Source: Rhodocyclaceae bacterium | GTDB lineage: Bacteria > Pseudomonadota > Gammaproteobacteria > Burkholderiales > Rhodocyclaceae | DNA: 64,000 bases | Assembly (NCBI GenBank): GCA_016791115.1 | Contig: JAEUNL010000046.1 | Coordinates: 122,506 to 186,505, forward strand | Reading direction: 5' to 3' | Part shown: piece by piece, positions 8,373-17,669 of the stretch | How the letters are laid out: each line of letters begins with the position of its first letter | Numbering within the stretch: position 1 is the stretch's first letter | Position numbers and translations under genes: made by a program | The notes under the pieces: generated by a model | Told to the model about the DNA's origin: nothing | Seen by the model: the letters and a program-made list of their open reading frames with translations, nothing else | The model's database searches: none

Positions 8373-9626
8373 TCAGTTAACTTCAGAGTCGATCACGACG
8401 GCAACCTTCTCGGCACCGACGGCAAGCGGCGGCGTAGCCCCCTGGAGGTCTCCCCTTCGGGCTTGGGCGTCTCCGGATTTTGAAATACGCGCCCCGATTA
8501 CGACCTTCGGGAACGACGACAGTCTCATCGACGGTGCCATGGCCATCGAATCGTCGAGCACGAACTGAACCGGCAAGTCCTTGACCTGCTTGCGCAGAAT
8601 TGCCAACGGCATCTTGGGCCCCTCTGGCGCGCGCGCAAAAACGAACACGACGTCTTCGGGGGCTGCTTTGGCAGCCAGGGCAGGCGCCAGGGTTACCGTT
8701 CCAGAAACTTTGCCGTTGCCGCCTGCTGCCGGCGAACTGGACGCCTCGGAGACGTCCGACGGCGATCCCGGAAGATTCCCCTTTGCCCGCGCCTCGGCAA
8801 TACCGTTGCGCGTAGACTGGGCGATCGGCGATTCCGGCGGCACAACGGCCAGAATCCGCTCCCAATACCTGATTGCCTTGTCGTAAGCCTGTTTGTTGAA
8901 CTCGGCACTACCTGCCAGCGCCAACGCCTTTACGTTGTTCGGATCGGCCGCGAGCGCCTTTGCAATGATGGCCTCCGGCTCGCCGGCAAGCGTGCGGCCC
9001 TTGGCCATGGCCAGTGCGTCGGCATAATCCGCAAGCGCTTGTGCGTCTCCGGGAACGCGATTGGTGTATTCGGCGAATGCCTTCACGGCCTGGTCGTAAC
9101 GCTGCATGTATACGTTCGCGCGCGCCAGCATCTGCCATCCTTCCGCATTCTCGGGATCCTTGGCAAGCTTTTCGGCCAGTTGTGCGACCATGGCCTCGAT
9201 CTGCTGCGGCGTAATGGAATGCCCCCCCTGCTCGTCCGACTGCACCGGCTGGATGAGCTGCGGCTCCAACCCGTCAGGGTTGCCCAGCTTCGAGTAGAGG
9301 CCAAGGGCGAGCGCGGGAACAAGCACCGCCACGGCAACCGCGAGCCAGCGGCCAGACTGGCTTGCCACGGCCTGCATGGCGCTCGATTCCGTTTCTTCCA
9401 GCACGCGCCGTTCTATCTCGCGCTTCCCGCTGTCGTATTGCTCCTGGGTGATTGCGTCCTCGGCCCGGTCACGTTGCAGTTCGATCAGCTGATCCCGATG
9501 GATGCGAAGTGTCACGTCACGTTGTGAAGACGACGTTTCCCTGGCGGGTCCGCGCAACAGAGGGGGCACGACGAACAACAGCGCACCTGCCAACAGCAGG
9601 GCGGCAACGATCCAGAACCCGGTCAT
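8373..9626 (-). CDS. ccmI: Cytochrome c maturation protein CcmI (CycH)
   Basis: The 417-residue protein begins with two membrane helices (residues 4-24 and about 95-112) separated by a cytoplasmic helical loop (about 40-85), followed by periplasmic TPRs (AEGWQMLARANVYMQRYDQA) and a C-terminal CcmI-type domain with PLAILRKQVKDLP. CcmI chaperones apocytochrome c to the heme ligation complex CcmF/CcmH. The start overlaps the ccmH stop by ATGA. It is the last gene of the ccm run. Confidence 0.92.
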   Translation of the reverse strand: MTGFWIVAALLLAGALLFVVPPLLRGPARETSSSQRDVTLRIHRDQLIELQRDRAEDAITQEQYDSGKREIERRVLEETESSAMQAVASQSGRWLAVAVAVLVPALALGLYSKLGNPDGLEPQLIQPVQSDEQGGHSITPQQIEAMVAQLAEKLAKDPENAEGWQMLARANVYMQRYDQAVKAFAEYTNRVPGDAQALADYADALAMAKGRTLAGEPEAIIAKALAADPNNVKALALAGSAEFNKQAYDKAIRYWERILAVVPPESPIAQSTRNGIAEARAKGNLPGSPSDVSEASSSPAAGGNGKVSGTVTLAPALAAKAAPEDVVFVFARAPEGPKMPLAILRKQVKDLPVQFVLDDSMAMAPSMRLSSFPKVVIGARISKSGDAQARRGDLQGATPPLAVGAEKVAVVIDSEVN

Positions 9627-10141
9627 CGGGTCGTCCCTTTCTCTATCTGATCTTCTTCAAGCAGAGCTGCCGCGCGCTCGCGTTCCGCCTCGGTCAATAC
9701 TTCACCCTCGCGGGCCTGCCGAATGCGACCTCGGACCTTCATCATCAGGAATCCGATGCCCCCGAGCAACAAAACAAAAGGTCCGACCCACAGGATCACG
9801 GTTGCTGCCTTGACAGGTGGCTTGTACAGGACGAAGTCGCCATAGCGCGCCACCATGTAGTCAATGATCTGCTTCTCGCTCTCGCCCGCCCGCAACTTCT
9901 CCCGAATCTGATTTTTCAAATCGATCGCCAGGTCCGCATGCGAATCCGCGATCGTCTGGTTCTGACACACGAGACAGCGAAGCAGTTCGGACAAGGCGGT
10001 CACGCGCTTCTCGAGCGCGGGATCATCTGAGGCCGGCGCCGCTTCGCCAGCCCAGACGGACCATGACGCCACAAGGAACATGGTCGCCAAAGCCACCATG
10101 AAGCGGCGCAAGGAATTCGCGGAAAAGTCAGGACGCAGCAT
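9623..10141 (-). CDS. ccmH: Cytochrome c maturation protein CcmH
   Basis: The 172-residue protein contains the diagnostic LRCLVCQNQTIADSHADLA motif, whose CXXC cysteines handle apocytochrome thiols, and a C-terminal membrane helix (AATVILWVGPFVLLLGGIGF). The N-terminus is a signal peptide (MVALATMFLVASWSVWAG from an internal Met at 10099). The annotated start at 10141 overlaps ccmG by 14 bases; the internal ATG is also possible. It should be membrane-anchored with the CXXC in the periplasm. Confidence 0.93.
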   Translation of the reverse strand: MLRPDFSANSLRRFMVALATMFLVASWSVWAGEAAPASDDPALEKRVTALSELLRCLVCQNQTIADSHADLAIDLKNQIREKLRAGESEKQIIDYMVARYGDFVLYKPPVKAATVILWVGPFVLLLGGIGFLMMKVRGRIRQAREGEVLTEAERERAAALLEEDQIEKGTTR

Positions 10142-10658
10142 TGAGTTCTTTCACCTTCGGAAGAATGATGTCCTTCAATGCGTCCGGCGTCACCGGTCCG
10201 ATGTGCTTGTAGCGTATGACGCCGGCCTTGTCGATCAGGAACGTTTCCGGAACACCATAGACGCCATAGTCGATTCCCACTCGTCCGTCATGGTCGAAGG
10301 CAGAAATGACGTACGGATTGCCGTGCTCAGCCAGCCATTTCAGCCCCGCCTCGCGCTGATCCTTGTAGTTCAATCCGTAGATGGGAACCGCACCGGATTT
10401 CGCCAAATCGACCAGCACCGGGTGTTCCTGGCGACAGGAGACACACCAGGACGCCCAGACATTCAGCAACCAGACCTTGCCCTTTAGGTCGTCGCGCGCG
10501 ATCGTCTTGTCCGCCTGATGCAGTTGCGACACGGAGAACGCAGGCGCCGGTTTGTCGATGAGTGGACTCGGCACTTCACGCGGGTTCAGATTGAGCCCCA
10601 CTGCGAGAAAACCCACGAGTACGACAAAAATGCCTAGCGGAATTAGGTAGCGCCCCAT
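10128..10658 (-). CDS. ccmG: Thiol:disulfide interchange protein DsbE/CcmG
   Basis: A membrane anchor (MGRYLIPLGIFVVLVGFLAV) precedes a thioredoxin-like domain with the active site WASWCVSC and the CcmG-type segment YGVYGVPETFLIDK. It supplies reducing power to the apocytochrome/CcmH pair. The ATG at 10658 is chosen because the hydrophobic anchor begins there; the longer open frame extends into ccmF. It sits between ccmF and ccmH, the usual order. Confidence 0.93.
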   Translation of the reverse strand: MGRYLIPLGIFVVLVGFLAVGLNLNPREVPSPLIDKPAPAFSVSQLHQADKTIARDDLKGKVWLLNVWASWCVSCRQEHPVLVDLAKSGAVPIYGLNYKDQREAGLKWLAEHGNPYVISAFDHDGRVGIDYGVYGVPETFLIDKAGVIRYKHIGPVTPDALKDIILPKVKELNAAS

Positions 10659-10674
10659 AACGATGCCCTGTAGA

Positions 10675-12678
10675 TCAACGTGCGGCCGGAGCCAACCGTC
10701 CAGTTTCGACGTGCGCCACCTTGCGCGCCGCCGCGCGATCGGCAAGCCTGCGGTAACGCTTGTCCGCCGCAGCGATCAGTCCGCCAAGTCCCATCAGAAT
10801 CGCACCCCACCATATCCAGCTGACAAACGGTTTGTAGAAGATGCGTACAATCCACGCCTCGGAGCCGGGCAGGGGTTCGCCCATCGACACATAGAGATCG
10901 CGGGTAAAACCGGGGTCGATCGCGCCTTCCGTCATAGGCATCTGCTGCACGCGATAGAGGCGTTTCTCCGGCTTCATCGTGGCTACCGGCTTGCCATCGC
11001 GCGTGACGTCCAGCGTTGCCGTTGCGGCAACATAGTTCGGTCCGTTACGCTCTGCCACGCCCGTGAACTTGAAGGTGTATCCGGCAATCGTCGCGGTATC
11101 GCCGGCACTCATCTTGACGTCGAGGTTCTGCTCGTATCCCTTGACCAGCGTGATGCCGATCACCGTAACGCCAATGCCGATATGGGCAATCCACATGCCC
11201 CACCATCCAGCCGGAATGTTGCGCAATCGTGTGAAGATCGTCCCGTCCGATGCGTTGCTGCGAGCACGCTGAACCAGATTCTGGACACTGGTTGCGAACA
11301 ACCAGAACGCCAGGAAAAGTCCCAGCATGACCATCGGAGACCACGCACCCATGAGCATGGGCGAAAGGCCAGCCGTCACAAAGGCAACGCCGAAAGCCCA
11401 GCGCAACTGCCTCGCAAGCGACGGAACGGTGTCGCCTTTCCAGCGCGCAAAGGGTGCGACCGCCATGAGAAAGATGACGGGAGTCATGAGCGGTACGAAT
11501 ACCGCATCGAAGTATGGCGGACCAACCGAGATCTTGCCCAGCTTGAGCGCATCCAGGAACAAGGGGTACAAGGTACCCAACAGAACCGACGCAGCCGCGA
11601 CCGAAAGCAGGACATTGTTCGCAAGCAGCGCGGATTCACGGGAGACGATCCCGAACGATCCCCCGAGCCCGACCTTGGGCGCACGCCAGGCAAACAGCAG
11701 CAGCGATGCACCGATTACCAGCACCAGCAGAGCAAGGATGAAAATGCCGCGGCGCGGGTCGGTCGCAAATGCGTGAACCGAGGTCAGCACCCCCGAACGA
11801 ACCAGGAAGGTACCGAGCAACGACAAAGAGAACGCGAAGATGGCGAGCAATACGGTCCAGCTCTTGAAGGTACCTCTCTTCTCGGTCACCGCAAGCGAAT
11901 GCATTAGCGCCGTGCCGACCAGCCACGGCATGAACGAAGCGTTTTCGACCGGATCCCAGAACCACCATCCGCCCCAGCCGAGTTCGTAGTAGGCCCAGTA
12001 GCTGCCCAGACAGATTCCCAAGGTAAGCGACACCCAGGCAACCGTCGTCCACGGACGCGACCAGCGGGCCCAAGCTGCGTCGAGTTGCCCGCCCATCAGG
12101 GCTGCAATGGCAAACGCAAATGCAACCGAGAAACCCACGTAGCCCATGTAAAGCATTGGCGGGTGAAACACCATCCCGGGATCCTGCAGAAGCGGGTTCA
12201 GGTCTCGCCCGTCCGCCGCCGCAGGCAGCAGGCGCTCAAAGGGATTCGACGTAAAGAGCATGAACGCCAGAAAGCCGACGCCGACGAGCCCCATCACCCC
12301 GATCACCCGCGCCGAAACTTCCTGCGGAAGATGGCGCGAGAAAACCGTGACCGCAACAGTCCAGCCGGTAAGCATCAGGGTCCAAAGCAGAAGGGATCCC
12401 TCGTGGCTGCCCCAGGATGCTGCTACCCGATATGCAAGCGGCAGCGCAGAGTTCGAATTTGTCGCCACATTCACGACCGAGAAATCGTTCGCGACGAATC
12501 CATAAATCTGGCAGGCGAATGCGATGGAGACGAATACGAACTGCCCTTGTGCCGCCGGGCGCGCAACCGCCATCAGTCGCAGATCGTTGCGCGCGGCGCC
12601 CACGATCGGCAACCCCCCTTGTACCAGCGCGAGCGCCAAGGCTAGCGCCAAGGCGAAATTTCCAAGTTCGGGAATCAT
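10675..12678 (-). CDS. ccmF: Cytochrome c heme lyase CcmF
   Basis: The 667-residue polytopic membrane protein carries the tryptophan-rich heme-handling segment WGGWWFWDPVENASFMPWL and many membrane helices. CcmF with CcmH attaches heme delivered by CcmE to apocytochrome c in the periplasm. Length matches the family (about 650). It begins with MIPELGNFALALALALAL. A gap of 113 bases separates it from ccmE, larger than the other junctions in the set. Confidence 0.95.
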   Translation of the reverse strand: MIPELGNFALALALALALVQGGLPIVGAARNDLRLMAVARPAAQGQFVFVSIAFACQIYGFVANDFSVVNVATNSNSALPLAYRVAASWGSHEGSLLLWTLMLTGWTVAVTVFSRHLPQEVSARVIGVMGLVGVGFLAFMLFTSNPFERLLPAAADGRDLNPLLQDPGMVFHPPMLYMGYVGFSVAFAFAIAALMGGQLDAAWARWSRPWTTVAWVSLTLGICLGSYWAYYELGWGGWWFWDPVENASFMPWLVGTALMHSLAVTEKRGTFKSWTVLLAIFAFSLSLLGTFLVRSGVLTSVHAFATDPRRGIFILALLVLVIGASLLLFAWRAPKVGLGGSFGIVSRESALLANNVLLSVAAASVLLGTLYPLFLDALKLGKISVGPPYFDAVFVPLMTPVIFLMAVAPFARWKGDTVPSLARQLRWAFGVAFVTAGLSPMLMGAWSPMVMLGLFLAFWLFATSVQNLVQRARSNASDGTIFTRLRNIPAGWWGMWIAHIGIGVTVIGITLVKGYEQNLDVKMSAGDTATIAGYTFKFTGVAERNGPNYVAATATLDVTRDGKPVATMKPEKRLYRVQQMPMTEGAIDPGFTRDLYVSMGEPLPGSEAWIVRIFYKPFVSWIWWGAILMGLGGLIAAADKRYRRLADRAAARKVAHVETGRLAPAAR

Positions 12679-12791
12679 TTGACCGCCTCTGACTGGGGAC
12701 CGCGTACGGAACGTCTCACGGAAGAATGCATTTGCGCCAACACACTCAGCATCGATCGTGCCGGCGCGAAAGTTGGGTTCATGTGCCGCGC

Positions 12792-13241
12792 TTAATTCTG
12801 TACCACCGACTTCTGCGCTTTCTGCGCCTGATCGACGGCATGCGCAGCCTCGGGCGGCATGTAGTTCTCATCGTGCTTTGCAAGCACCTCGGATGCGACG
12901 AAAAGTCCGCCCGCGTCGAGTTTGCCCTGCGTCACAACACCCTTCCCTTCCTTGAAGAGATCGGGCAAGGCCCCTTTGTACGAGACCGCGATCCGGTTCG
13001 CGGTATCGGTCACGACGAAGGTCGTGGTCAATCCATCCGCTTCGCGCTTGACGCTACCGGCCTCGACCAGCCCACCAATGCGAAACGTCCGATTCTGCGG
13101 GGCTTCCTTGTTCGCCACCTGGCTTGGGCTGAAGAAAAACACCAGATTCTTCTGGAATGCAGAGAGCACCAGCGTGGCTGACAAAGCCAGCGCGGCAACG
13201 CCTCCGCCGATCAGCATCATCCGCTTATGTCTCGGTTTCAT
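12792..13241 (-). CDS. ccmE: Heme chaperone CcmE
   Basis: The 149-residue protein has an N-terminal membrane anchor ([19 protein letters not shown]) and the heme-binding motif [11 protein letters not shown], with H123 as the residue that binds heme covalently. The ATG at 13241 is preceded by GGAGCAGGAA. It overlaps the end of ccmD. CcmE receives heme from CcmC and passes it to CcmF. Confidence 0.95.
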   Translation of the reverse strand: MKPRHKRMMLIGGGVAALALSATLVLSAFQKNLVFFFSPSQVANKEAPQNRTFRIGGLVEAGSVKREADGLTTTFVVTDTANRIAVSYKGALPDLFKEGKGVVTQGKLDAGGLFVASEVLAKHDENYMPPEAAHAVDQAQKAQKSVVQN

Positions 13242-13422
13242 TTCCTGCTCCTCTGACTGTGGCACGCCGGACACGCAGAAGGCGAACCATTTGACCGCTG
13301 AACTGCCTGCGCACCGATACGACTTCCGCAAAAACGCAGACAAGCGTTACCGCGTACGAGCCCCACACATACAGCCCGTAGCCGCCCATGTTCCAGAAAT
13401 CACCCCAGCTCGCCCAGTTCAT
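13225..13422 (-). CDS. ccmD: Heme exporter protein CcmD
   Basis: A short 65-residue protein begins [20 protein letters not shown] and has a single membrane helix ([19 protein letters not shown]), the standard look of CcmD, which helps release holo-CcmE from CcmC. The start overlaps the ccmC stop by ATGA and the end overlaps the ccmE start, so ccmCDE are translationally coupled. Confidence 0.9.
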   Translation of the reverse strand: MNWASWGDFWNMGGYGLYVWGSYAVTLVCVFAEVVSVRRQFSGQMVRLLRVRRATVRGAGNETET

Positions 13423-14207
13423 GGCCGATTCTCAAGCATTTGGGCCACCCAATCCGTATTCCGTTCCCGTTCGAGCATGATTGCCCTTACGCGAACCAGT
13501 ACGACGGCTATCGAATACGCCCACGCGGCAAGCGCCATGATCAGCATGCCCATAAGCATGATGCTGGCCATCTTGGGCGCAGAGGTCATGCTGACGGAAG
13601 CGCCCTGATGCAGCGTGTTCCACCATTTGACCGAGAAATAGATGATCGGAACATTGATGGCCCCGACTATCGCAACCACTGCGCCCGCCCGATCAGCCCG
13701 ACGCGGATCATCCATTGCGGCGACGAGCGCCATGTACCCCAGATACAGAAACAGCAGGATCAGTTCAGACGTCAGACGCGCGTCCCAAACCCACCATGCC
13801 CCCCAGGTCGGCTTTCCCCACAGGGCACCCGTCCACAGCGCAAGGAACGTCCAAATTGCCCCAGTCGGCGCCAAGGCCTGCGACATCATGAACGACAGGC
13901 GCGTGTTGAAAATCATCCCGAGTGCACACCAGAACGCCATCGCGAGATAGATGATCATGGACATCCACGCCGCGGGTACGTGGATGAAAATGATGCGGTA
14001 ACTATCTCCTTGCGTGGCGTCCGTCGGCGCAACGAAGAAACTGACATACAGGCCCACAGCGAACAGCAATAGCGCCGGCCATGCGAACAGCGGAATCAGC
14101 CGACCCGCAAGCGGGTAGAAGGTTTGCGGACTTGCATATTTGAACCAGTTGATCCCGCCCGGCGCAGCAGACAATTTGTCCGATACGGCCTTGACGGAAG
14201 AGTTCAT
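13419..14207 (-). CDS. ccmC: Heme exporter protein CcmC
   Basis: A six-helix membrane protein has the WWD-type heme-handling motif WGAWWVWDARLTSELILL and flanking His residues (FIHVPAAWMS, WWNTLHQGASVS). I use the ATG at 14207 (MNSSVKAVSDKL); the longest open frame begins with an unlikely TTG at 14282. CcmC loads heme onto CcmE. A 100-base gap lies between it and ccmB. Confidence 0.94.
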   Translation of the reverse strand: MNSSVKAVSDKLSAAPGGINWFKYASPQTFYPLAGRLIPLFAWPALLLFAVGLYVSFFVAPTDATQGDSYRIIFIHVPAAWMSMIIYLAMAFWCALGMIFNTRLSFMMSQALAPTGAIWTFLALWTGALWGKPTWGAWWVWDARLTSELILLFLYLGYMALVAAMDDPRRADRAGAVVAIVGAINVPIIYFSVKWWNTLHQGASVSMTSAPKMASIMLMGMLIMALAAWAYSIAVVLVRVRAIMLERERNTDWVAQMLENRP

Positions 14208-14307
14208 CGAATCGGTCTGTGGCAAGCCATCATCCTTTGGTCGGCATCGTGCCGTTTTGTCGGCGCTGTCGCTGATTAGCAAGGCTCATGCCGCAGGGAA
14301 GCGGAGT

Positions 14308-14976
14308 TTACTCCATCGCAATCCGCAGAGCCGCCGCGGTGGCCCACGGGCTTATCGCCAAGGCGGACAGGAAGCTTGCCCCCAGCAACAACAGATGGGC
14401 ACCTGCGCCCAACCCGGCAGCATCTGCGCCAACCGCCCCAGCGCCAAAAATCAGGATCGGCACGTACAACGGCAGGATCAGCAAAGCCAGCAAAACGCCT
14501 CCACCACGCAGTCCGAGGGTCAACGCAGCACCGATGCCTCCCAACAACGAAAGCGCTGGCGTACCGAGCGCCAAGGATAGAGACAGCACCCCGATCGCGC
14601 CTTGCGGCAAGTCAAATTGGACCCCGAGCAGTGGCGCCAAAAGCACAAGTGGCAGCCCTGTCACAAGCCAGTAAGCGCTCACCTTTCCCAAGACAATCAA
14701 AGGAAGGGGTTCCGTAGACAGCAACATTTGCTCAAGCGTTCCATCAGCGTAGTCCGCCGCGAAAAGCCGCGTCACGCTCAACAAAGTGGCAAGGAGCGCC
14801 GAGACCCAAAGCACGCCTGGCGCCATGGTCCGCAAAAGATTTGCCTCCGGCCCAACCCCCAACGGAAACAGGCTGGCGACAATGACGAAGAAAACCAGCG
14901 TCGTGAATACATCGGTGCGCCGGCGCCACGCAAGGAGCAGATCGCGGCGGATGACAGCTAGCAGGATATTCAGCAC
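14308..14976 (-). CDS. ccmB: Heme exporter ABC permease CcmB
   Basis: The 222-residue polytopic protein has family features such as RRDLLLAWRRR near the N-terminus, MAPGVLWVSALLATLLS and DGTLEQMLLS. It forms an ABC complex with CcmA that drives release of heme-loaded CcmE. The start overlaps ccmA by seven bases. Confidence 0.94.
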   Translation of the reverse strand: MLNILLAVIRRDLLLAWRRRTDVFTTLVFFVIVASLFPLGVGPEANLLRTMAPGVLWVSALLATLLSVTRLFAADYADGTLEQMLLSTEPLPLIVLGKVSAYWLVTGLPLVLLAPLLGVQFDLPQGAIGVLSLSLALGTPALSLLGGIGAALTLGLRGGGVLLALLILPLYVPILIFGAGAVGADAAGLGAGAHLLLLGASFLSALAISPWATAAALRIAME

Positions 14977-15602
14977 GGAGCGAAATCACCCACATCCAGG
15001 CGCTGCAAGGTCGGCGCTTCCAAATCGACATCCTGATGGGTCGTATAGATCACCGAACCTCCCCGTCTAAGATGATCCTCGATGGTTTGAGCCAGCAACC
15101 CGACCGCCGCCACGTCGAGCGCGGTAAAAGGTTCGTCGAGAATCCACAATGGGACCGTATCGGCCAGCAACAATCTCGCCAGCGCGACCCGCCGGCGTTG
15201 GCCCTGCGACAAGTGCCGGGCATCGAGTTCGAGGCGATGAGCGAGTCCGATGGCACCAAGCGCTTCGAGAGCCTGATCTTCGCTGACATCCCGCCCGGCG
15301 ACCGCACAAGCCACGCGCAGGTTCTCCATTGGGGAAAACTCATCCTTCACGGCATTGGCATGGCCCACATAAAGCAACTCGCCGTGGTACTCCTCGCGCT
15401 GCGATCGAATCGGCTTTCCGCGCCAGCGGATCTCGCCGGCTTCAGGAAGCATCAAACCGCAGAGCATGCGCAGCAAGCTTGTTTTCCCGGATCCATTTCG
15501 TCCCGCAACGTGCAGCAGGGAACCGCCTTCAAGCCGGAACGACAAACCGCGGAAAAGAATCACGTCTCCGCGCATGCAGGAAAGCTGATCGACCTCTAGC
15601 AT
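14970..15602 (-). CDS. ccmA: Heme exporter ATP-binding protein CcmA
   Basis: The 210-residue ABC ATPase shows Walker A (AGRNGSGKTSLLRML), the signature LSQGQRRRVALARLLL and Walker B (WILDEPFTALD). It is the first gene of the System I maturation run ccmABCDEFGHI. The 87 bases upstream separate it from the small secreted protein gene at 15690, with no clear promoter seen by eye. Confidence 0.95.
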   Translation of the reverse strand: MLEVDQLSCMRGDVILFRGLSFRLEGGSLLHVAGRNGSGKTSLLRMLCGLMLPEAGEIRWRGKPIRSQREEYHGELLYVGHANAVKDEFSPMENLRVACAVAGRDVSEDQALEALGAIGLAHRLELDARHLSQGQRRRVALARLLLADTVPLWILDEPFTALDVAAVGLLAQTIEDHLRRGGSVIYTTHQDVDLEAPTLQRLDVGDFAPC

Positions 15603-15689
15603 CGGGGACGGCCTGCTCGTTTGAACAAGAAGGAAAGCCGCGATTATACGGGGCCGCGCGCAGGATTCGCTGGCAGAAACAAGACAGCG

Positions 15690-16091
15690 TCAATCGCGCC
15701 AGGCTGGCGCCCTGTCTTCGCGCACCGTGGAGATGCATGGATAGTCTCGCGCGAGGATCTCGAGGACGACTGCTTTCGGTTCGCGCTCCCGCGCTGCGGC
15801 GCTGCCGTTGTATTCGCTCACGACACCAGCAACGGCCCGGGAGAAGGACGATCCGCGCATGCAGAATGTTGCGCCGTTGTGGGCGTCTATGATCGCCTTG
15901 ATATAGCCGAGGAACTCGAATGCGCTGCCTTCCAGTTGCGGGTCGCGCTGCCGATACGCTCCGTACACGGATTCATAAGCACGCACGCCGTTGCGAAAAT
16001 CCTCCGTGGAGTACATGTCCCCGAGCGCGGGCGGCGCAACCAGCGCCGCCCCGGCAAACGCAATGGGTAACACCACCCTCATCATGAACAT
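15690..16091 (-). CDS. Small secreted protein, Rap1a/Tai-like
   Basis: The protein has a signal peptide (MRVVLPIAFAGAALVAPPAL) and a domain of about 100 residues ending KAVVLEILARDYPC. Two Cys (in ATFCMRG and DYPC) and the helical layout resemble Rap1a/Tai-type immunity domains, which protect against type VI amidase effectors. No effector gene is adjacent, so this is a fold suggestion only. Three possible Met starts lie within 12 bases (16091, 16085, 16082). It lies between ccmA and napB on the same strand. Confidence 0.5.
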   Translation of the reverse strand: MFMMRVVLPIAFAGAALVAPPALGDMYSTEDFRNGVRAYESVYGAYRQRDPQLEGSAFEFLGYIKAIIDAHNGATFCMRGSSFSRAVAGVVSEYNGSAAAREREPKAVVLEILARDYPCISTVREDRAPAWRD

Positions 16092-16094
16092 CCC

Positions 16095-16115
16095 TCGCTA
16101 CACAACATGTAGCGA
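16095..16115 (-). promoter_or_regulatory. Inverted repeat in the leader of the small secreted protein gene
   Basis: TCGCTACA and TGTAGCGA form a perfect 8-base inverted repeat with a 5-base loop, just upstream of the start codons at 16082-16091. It could be an operator or a leader hairpin. No T-run follows, so a terminator for nap is unlikely. Confidence 0.4.
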
Positions 16116-16275
16116 AGGATGCTAATTGATTTCACCAGCCGCGCGCTCGGAAGAATTGGCGCTAGTCGTCTCCCTCAATCGACTCCTGACCGAGGGGTGT
16201 CAAATCCATCACATTCCGATCCGGAGGCCAAGGTCGCCGGGCCGCCCATCTTCCCCGGAAAGGATCCGCGCAGAA

Positions 16276-16719
16276 TCACTTGGGCTTGACGTTTCCGACG
16301 AAGGAATTGTCGACCAGCGGCGCGGCGTCGACCTGCGGCACATGGCAGGTCGTGCATTGATAGCGCGCCATCGAGACAGTCGTTTTGTCCTGAAGGAAAT
16401 GACTGTCACCGAGTTTCGGCGCATTCTTTTCCTTGTACTTGTCCAGCCCGTGACAGCTCAGGCACTGATTTTCCTCAAGGCTGATGTCATCGAAGTTGTT
16501 CATCGCGTGGGGCACGAGGGGCGGCTGCTCCTTGTAGGTTCGCTCGATCGGCTTCTGCAGACCCGGCTTCTTTCCGACGTATGCCTTCTCCGCAAACGCC
16601 GGATCAGCCGCTGCGGCATCCAGCCCCCGCATCGACTTGGGCGGCTCGGCGGATCGTTGCTGAATTCCGGCGCAAGCGCCGAGCAAGAGGCCGAACATCA
16701 GCATAATCGCGCGTTTCAT
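16276..16719 (-). CDS. napB: Periplasmic nitrate reductase diheme subunit NapB
   Basis: Two heme sites (CLSCH and CTTCH) and the family segments PPLVPHAMNN and CSGCH-like spacing identify NapB, the electron donor subunit to NapA. The ATG at 16719 has a strong AGGAGAGGTGACC upstream. The leader ends LLLGACAG, which fits a lipobox, so this NapB may be a lipoprotein rather than soluble; most NapB proteins are soluble and periplasmic. It is the last gene of napFDAGHB. Confidence 0.93.
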   Translation of the reverse strand: MKRAIMLMFGLLLGACAGIQQRSAEPPKSMRGLDAAAADPAFAEKAYVGKKPGLQKPIERTYKEQPPLVPHAMNNFDDISLEENQCLSCHGLDKYKEKNAPKLGDSHFLQDKTTVSMARYQCTTCHVPQVDAAPLVDNSFVGNVKPK

Positions 16720-16766
16720 GGTCACCTCTCCTTTTGCACTGAACATGATTTGACTCCCCTTGATTC

Positions 16767-17669
16767 CTATCCGCCTGCGACCGGATAGTCCCCGGCCACC
16801 GCAGCAACCTTGTTGCGCCCCGGAATGCTGACGCCAAACTCGAAAACGTCCTTTGAACATACGTCGATGCAGCGGCCACAGTTCGTGCAGTTCGCCGATG
16901 TAATTGTGGGCCCGACGCCTTGGCTGGCGCCTTTCAAGGCTGGCCTGATGACCTGATGTTCCGGACAAACCGCGAAGCAATCCATGCAGTCGTTGCACTG
17001 CTCGCGCCGAACCGCACTCACGCGCAGCGGACTTGCGACCGCCAACAGGCTATAGAAAGCACCCGTCGGACAGAAATGTCCGCACCAGGCGCGATTCATT
17101 ACGAACAGGTCCAGCAGAAACACCGCCAGGACGATCATCCACGCTGCGCCCATGCCAAAGATCAGACCACGATGAAGCATGGAAACAGGATTCATGAGTT
17201 CCCACGCAAGCGTTCCCGTTGCAATGGCCAGCACGAGCGCCATGGCAAGGATCCAGTACCGCACCTGACGCGTAGCGTGCGCACCGCCCTTGATGCCTAG
17301 CCGGGTCCGCAACCAGGCGGCAACGTCCGTGACAAGATTCACCGGACAGACCCACGAACAATAGACGCGCCCGCCGACGAGCGCATAGAAGAGCACCACG
17401 ATCGCGACGCCGACGATTGCCAGCCGCTCCGGTAAATTCCCCGCGAGAAGCGACTGCAACAGAACGAAGGGGTCCGCCAACGGCACGACGCCCAGCGTCA
17501 GGCTGTAGTTGAGGTTGCCCTTCACGATCCAAAGGCCAAACCACGGTCCGACCAGGAACAGGAGCAGAACCATCAATTGCGTCGATCGACGCAACATGAG
17601 CCACTTATGCGCACCAAGCCAGCCTTTTGCGGCAACCGCTTCGGCACCCGGCCCGAGATTTGGTCTCAT
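16767..17669 (-). CDS. napH: Nap quinol dehydrogenase membrane component NapH
   Basis: The 300-residue protein has four membrane helices, the paired CXXXCP motifs typical of NapH/NosR-type proteins (YCSWVCPVN and WCGHFCPTG) and two C-terminal 4Fe-4S ferredoxin motifs ([23 protein letters not shown]). With NapG it oxidises menaquinol or ubiquinol and feeds the Nap enzyme. The start overlaps napG by ATGA. Confidence 0.95.
   Translation of the reverse strand: MRPNLGPGAEAVAAKGWLGAHKWLMLRRSTQLMVLLLFLVGPWFGLWIVKGNLNYSLTLGVVPLADPFVLLQSLLAGNLPERLAIVGVAIVVLFYALVGGRVYCSWVCPVNLVTDVAAWLRTRLGIKGGAHATRQVRYWILAMALVLAIATGTLAWELMNPVSMLHRGLIFGMGAAWMIVLAVFLLDLFVMNRAWCGHFCPTGAFYSLLAVASPLRVSAVRREQCNDCMDCFAVCPEHQVIRPALKGASQGVGPTITSANCTNCGRCIDVCSKDVFEFGVSIPGRNKVAAVAGDYPVAGG

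Noticed and set aside
10663..11907. Open frame of 414 codons on the plus strand
   Set aside because: Antisense to ccmF, which is clearly real.
16227..16275. Terminator after napB
   Set aside because: GC-rich but no stem with a following T-run on the minus strand.
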